Source: Tritrichomonas foetus
Lineage: Eukaryota > Parabasalia > Tritrichomonadida > Tritrichomonadidae
Reading direction: 5' to 3'
DNA length: 30,190 nucleotides
Assembly (NCBI GenBank): GCA_001839685.1
Contig: MLAK01000988.1
Span: 1-30,190 of the forward strand
Shown: piece by piece, positions 27,875-30,190 of the stretch
Numbering within the stretch: position 1 is the stretch's first letter
Layout of the letters: each line of letters begins with the position of its first letter
Program-made: the position numbers and the translations under genes
Notes under the pieces: model-generated
The model's database searches: none
Seen by the model: only the letters and a program-made list of their open reading frames with translations
What the model was told of the DNA's origin: nothing

Positions 27875-28107
27875 TCCTTATCATCAGTATTACTTAATAC
27901 CATCAGTCAAAAATCAAAACCCAAATAGCTAAAAGAATGACGAAAATTTCCCTTATCGCAAACTTCGCAAATGGCCGAATTCAAAAATATTTCGAAAATG
28001 ATTCTGAAGAAGCTATTGTTTCAGTTTTCGGGTGAACAGCTTTCAGTCAATTGTTAAATCTATATTTTATAGTTATGAGCCATATTTATTCATAGTTTTG
28101 AAATTTT

Positions 28108-28545
28108 GCAACAATTAAACCGAAAAAAGAGCGATTTTGGAGAAAGCCTAAAAAAAAAATTGTGAGAAGCTTTTTTTCCAAGAATCATAAAGATTATAAC
28201 ACTGCTTCCCATAATTCTATTTACACTTCTTCTATCGATTTTTAATTAAAAATCGCGAAAATTTTGATAGTTTTAACTCAGTGATGTTGAATTAATTCAA
28301 TTTCCATTTGACAAATATGAATGTATTGAAATCTTTTCTGTCATAAAATTTTAGTATATGAAGAAAATAGACTGGCAGTCCTCAATAGCACATTCTCAAG
28401 CAGGGATACAGATACAACGATTGAAAGACCAAATCAAGAAAAATGGAATCCAATATGTTTTTTTCCAGACTCGATGCCAAGTGAATTTTCTGATGACTCG
28501 CCATTTAGATGGCAAAACATTCGTAATCTTCTCATTGATGCCTAA
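28108..28545 (+). pseudogene. Remnant of a protein gene (C-terminal part), several stops
   Basis: In one plus frame two protein-like blocks are separated by about 90 bases with stops. Block one (about 28108-28245) includes KKERFWRKPKKKIVRSFFSK and NTASHNSIYTSSIDF. Block two (about 28331-28545) includes YEENRLAVLNSTFSSRDTDT and FFPDSMPSEFSDDSPFRWQN, ending IRNLLIDA before TAA. In the middle another frame reads NRENFDSFNSVMLN. Composition is far more protein-like than the annotated alternative frame at 28358-28618, which ends in a hydrophobic Phe/Ile run. It looks like the tail of a gene that has lost its frame. I do not recognise the family. Confidence 0.45.
28236..28255. repeat. Perfect 20-bp palindrome
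   Basis: CGATTTTTAATTAAAAATCG equals its own reverse complement. It sits in the gene-remnant region at the point where the first protein-like block ends. It may be chance in AT-rich DNA, though the CG ends make it less trivial. Confidence 0.7.
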
Positions 28546-29308
28546 ATTTTTTTTATTTATATCAAAATTATTAATATTTTTTTTATACTTCATTTTTGTA
28601 TTTTGGAAAACATTATAATTTTCGATGGAGGGTCATATGATAATAAAAAGCACGATTTATGATAAGAAATAATCAAGATATTAATGCTATAAAATCACTT
28701 TTTATCTCAATAATTCTCAGAAATTTCTGTGGGGTTTATTTTTTTCTCACAATTTTTTTTTAGATTTGGTTTTCTCTGTATCTTGATTTTTAAATTATAA
28801 TATTTATATATTATTAATAGGATTACAATTAAATAATATTTAGATGACAATAATATCAACAATTATTCATTTAGATCTCTCAATAGTCTTCTACATCTAG
28901 AGCTAGTTAGTTTGTATACATCTTATTCGCAATTATTTTTTTTGTATGTATAAATGGCTATATAATTGAATAACGAAGATTTTTTCTTTATGTATTTAGC
29001 CGATTAAAAAAGATAAGTCAAGGTCACAGGCCCTCTTCTTTACTAGTAATAGTTTATACAAACTTAAGCAAGAAATTCACATTCACATTTATAATTGACC
29101 AAATTTGGGAGTAATCTTTTTTAGGTTTGGTCGAAATGCAGAGGTATATTGCCAAAGCTATTTTCTATTCATCGTTCGATCTTCTTTCAAAGATTAACAA
29201 TTAATATTTGAATTGAATTTGAATTGTTTATCGTTGCATATTTTTATTTGGAGGATTTTACCTTTCTTATTTGACCTATTTTCACCAATAAAAAATACAA
29301 GTTAAATC
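28546..29308. other. AT-rich spacer before BAR gene
   Basis: No protein gene is seen. The stretch includes copy 2 of the degenerate repeat (29101-29148), where GACCAAA at 29097-29103 and TTTGGTC at 29126-29132 could form a hairpin. The BAR gene promoter must lie at the right end. TCACCA at 29282 is a weak initiator match. Confidence 0.4.
29101..29148. repeat. Degenerate 48-bp repeat, copy 2
   Basis: Partner of 24687-24734 in the same orientation, with the conserved right half at 29127-29148. It lies about 160 bases before the BAR gene start. Confidence 0.6.
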
Positions 29309-30010
29309 ATGAAATCTTTATGGAATAAGGCAAAGAAAGAATTTGTAATTGGAGTTGATACTGCCAAAGGCATCTTCGGTGTAAAAAATGTGACCCATGA
29401 CGCAGATGTTCAAGAAAAAGTCGAAGTATTAAACCAAATGGAAGAAAACGTCAATATGTTACTCAAATCATTCAGAATGTATCTTTCAAGCACAGCGAAA
29501 CTTATCAGCTCGTCGTCTTCCGCTTTAGACACTCTTACTTCCTCGCTTCAGCCGTCAGATGGTGATTTCTATCGAAATGGAATGCAAGTGAACGATCTTC
29601 TTCAGAAATACACTCAAATTAACGACGAGATGGCTAAAAACCAAGTCTCCAATAACTGCATTACGCCTCTTGTTGAATTTAAGCAGCATATCAAATCCCT
29701 CCGACTTATCCTCGATAAAGCCAAAAAGAACAAAATTTTATTCCAGCATGCCGCAAAATCACCTGAAGAGCAAGAAAAGCGCCAAACAAAGATGGACCGC
29801 TACCAAACCGCTTTTTGCCGTGGTGTTGAAATTTTGCAGCAAAAGCAAGCCGCCGTTTATTCTGGAGTATTTACTGCTCACCAATATGACCTTTTATCGT
29901 TGATAAGTGATGTCAAAACAAGGCTGCCGAACCAGATTGTCGAATTTACTTCGACAAATATATCCGAGCAACTTCCGCCCCTTGAAGGAACTCTTGAAGT
30001 TTCCGGGTAG
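29309..30010 (+). CDS. BAR-domain protein, 233 aa
   Basis: The 233-aa product runs from ATG at 29309 to TAG at 30010. Almost the whole chain is a BAR-like helical bundle. An amphipathic start (MKSLWNKAKKEFVIGV) is followed by a long helix with THDADVQEKVEVLNQMEENV. A middle helix contains NCITPLVEFKQHIKSLRLIL then DKAKKNKI, like the V-x-PL-x-EF and K-x-LD-x-RR parts of amphiphysin/endophilin BAR domains. A last helix covers KMDRYQTAFCRGVEILQQKQ. There is no SH3 domain. BAR dimers bend or sense curved membranes in endocytosis and vesicle formation. GC content and codon use are richer than in the spacer. Trichomonads have several short BAR-only proteins. The lipid target and partners are unknown. 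Confidence 0.78.
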   Translation: MKSLWNKAKKEFVIGVDTAKGIFGVKNVTHDADVQEKVEVLNQMEENVNMLLKSFRMYLSSTAKLISSSSSALDTLTSSLQPSDGDFYRNGMQVNDLLQKYTQINDEMAKNQVSNNCITPLVEFKQHIKSLRLILDKAKKNKILFQHAAKSPEEQEKRQTKMDRYQTAFCRGVEILQQKQAAVYSGVFTAHQYDLLSLISDVKTRLPNQIVEFTSTNISEQLPPLEGTLEVSG

Positions 30011-30122
30011 ATGAAAATGTAAATTCTTTATCCTAAATATGCCATTAACAATCACCTTTCTCATATTATTTGATTTATATGCCTGAGAAAACAGAGATAG
30101 AATGGAATATGTCGTCATTTGG

Positions 30123-30190
30123 TTTTTGATTATGATGATTTTATTTTTGATGATTATGATTATAATGATTTTGTTTTTGATGATTATGAT
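30123..30190. repeat. Imperfect tandem repeat running off the right edge
   Basis: TTTTTGATGATTATGAT occurs at 30144-30160 and again at 30174-30190, a period of 30, and a shorter variant starts at 30123. The array continues past the window, so copy number cannot be given. Confidence 0.8.

Noticed and set aside
28358..28618. 86-codon plus-strand ORF
   Set aside because: Its C-terminal half is a Phe/Ile run from T-rich DNA; another frame over the same bases is much more protein-like and is reported as a gene remnant.
1..30190. tRNA or rRNA genes
   Set aside because: I looked for A-box/B-box-like motifs and rRNA-like GC-rich blocks by eye and found none that form a cloverleaf. A tRNA scan would be needed to exclude them fully.

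Overview
The window looks like nuclear DNA of an AT-rich protist, most probably a trichomonad (Parabasalia; Tritrichomonas- or Trichomonas-like). The signs are long intron-free eukaryotic genes packed on both strands, very short 5' leaders with TCA-C/T-T/A initiator-like motifs 3-19 bases before several ATGs, TAA stops that often run into TAAA, Asn/Lys/Ile-rich proteins, and typical trichomonad families (BEACH giants, R2R3 Myb, TKL-like kinases). The species assignment is inference. No canonical trichomonad intron motif was noticed by eye.

Layout: a short tandem repeat at the left edge; a small hypothetical gene (minus); a 7.2 kb BEACH-family gene (minus) that is open from 8147 to 927 except for one in-frame TGA at 3054-3056; about 1.7 kb of AT-rich spacer; a Myb factor (plus); an Atg1/ULK-type autophagy kinase (plus); a convergent amino-acid transporter (minus); an almost perfect 19-bp minisatellite; a 1986-residue Furry/Tao3/Mor2-like morphogenesis scaffold (minus); translation elongation factor 1-alpha (minus); a spacer with a decayed reading frame; a one-span membrane microprotein (minus); an RNase MRP RNA gene (minus); the TFIIH p62/Tfb1 subunit (plus), divergent from the MRP RNA; a TKL-like kinase (minus); a spacer with a second gene remnant; a BAR-domain protein (plus); and the start of an imperfect tandem repeat at the right edge.

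The genes do not form a pathway or operon. They are independently promoted housekeeping and accessory genes: translation (EF1A), RNA processing (MRP RNA), transcription and repair (p62, Myb), autophagy (Atg1), membrane traffic and shape (BEACH, BAR, Furry) and nutrient uptake (AAAP carrier).

The most valuable items are the RNase MRP RNA at 24812-25045, recognised from conserved blocks and a closing helix and not visible to any protein-gene finder, and the single TGA that splits the BEACH gene while the reading frame and family-like sequence continue on both sides. Two gene remnants, a degenerate repeat shared by two distant spacers, and a strong inverted repeat upstream of EF1A also remain unexplained.
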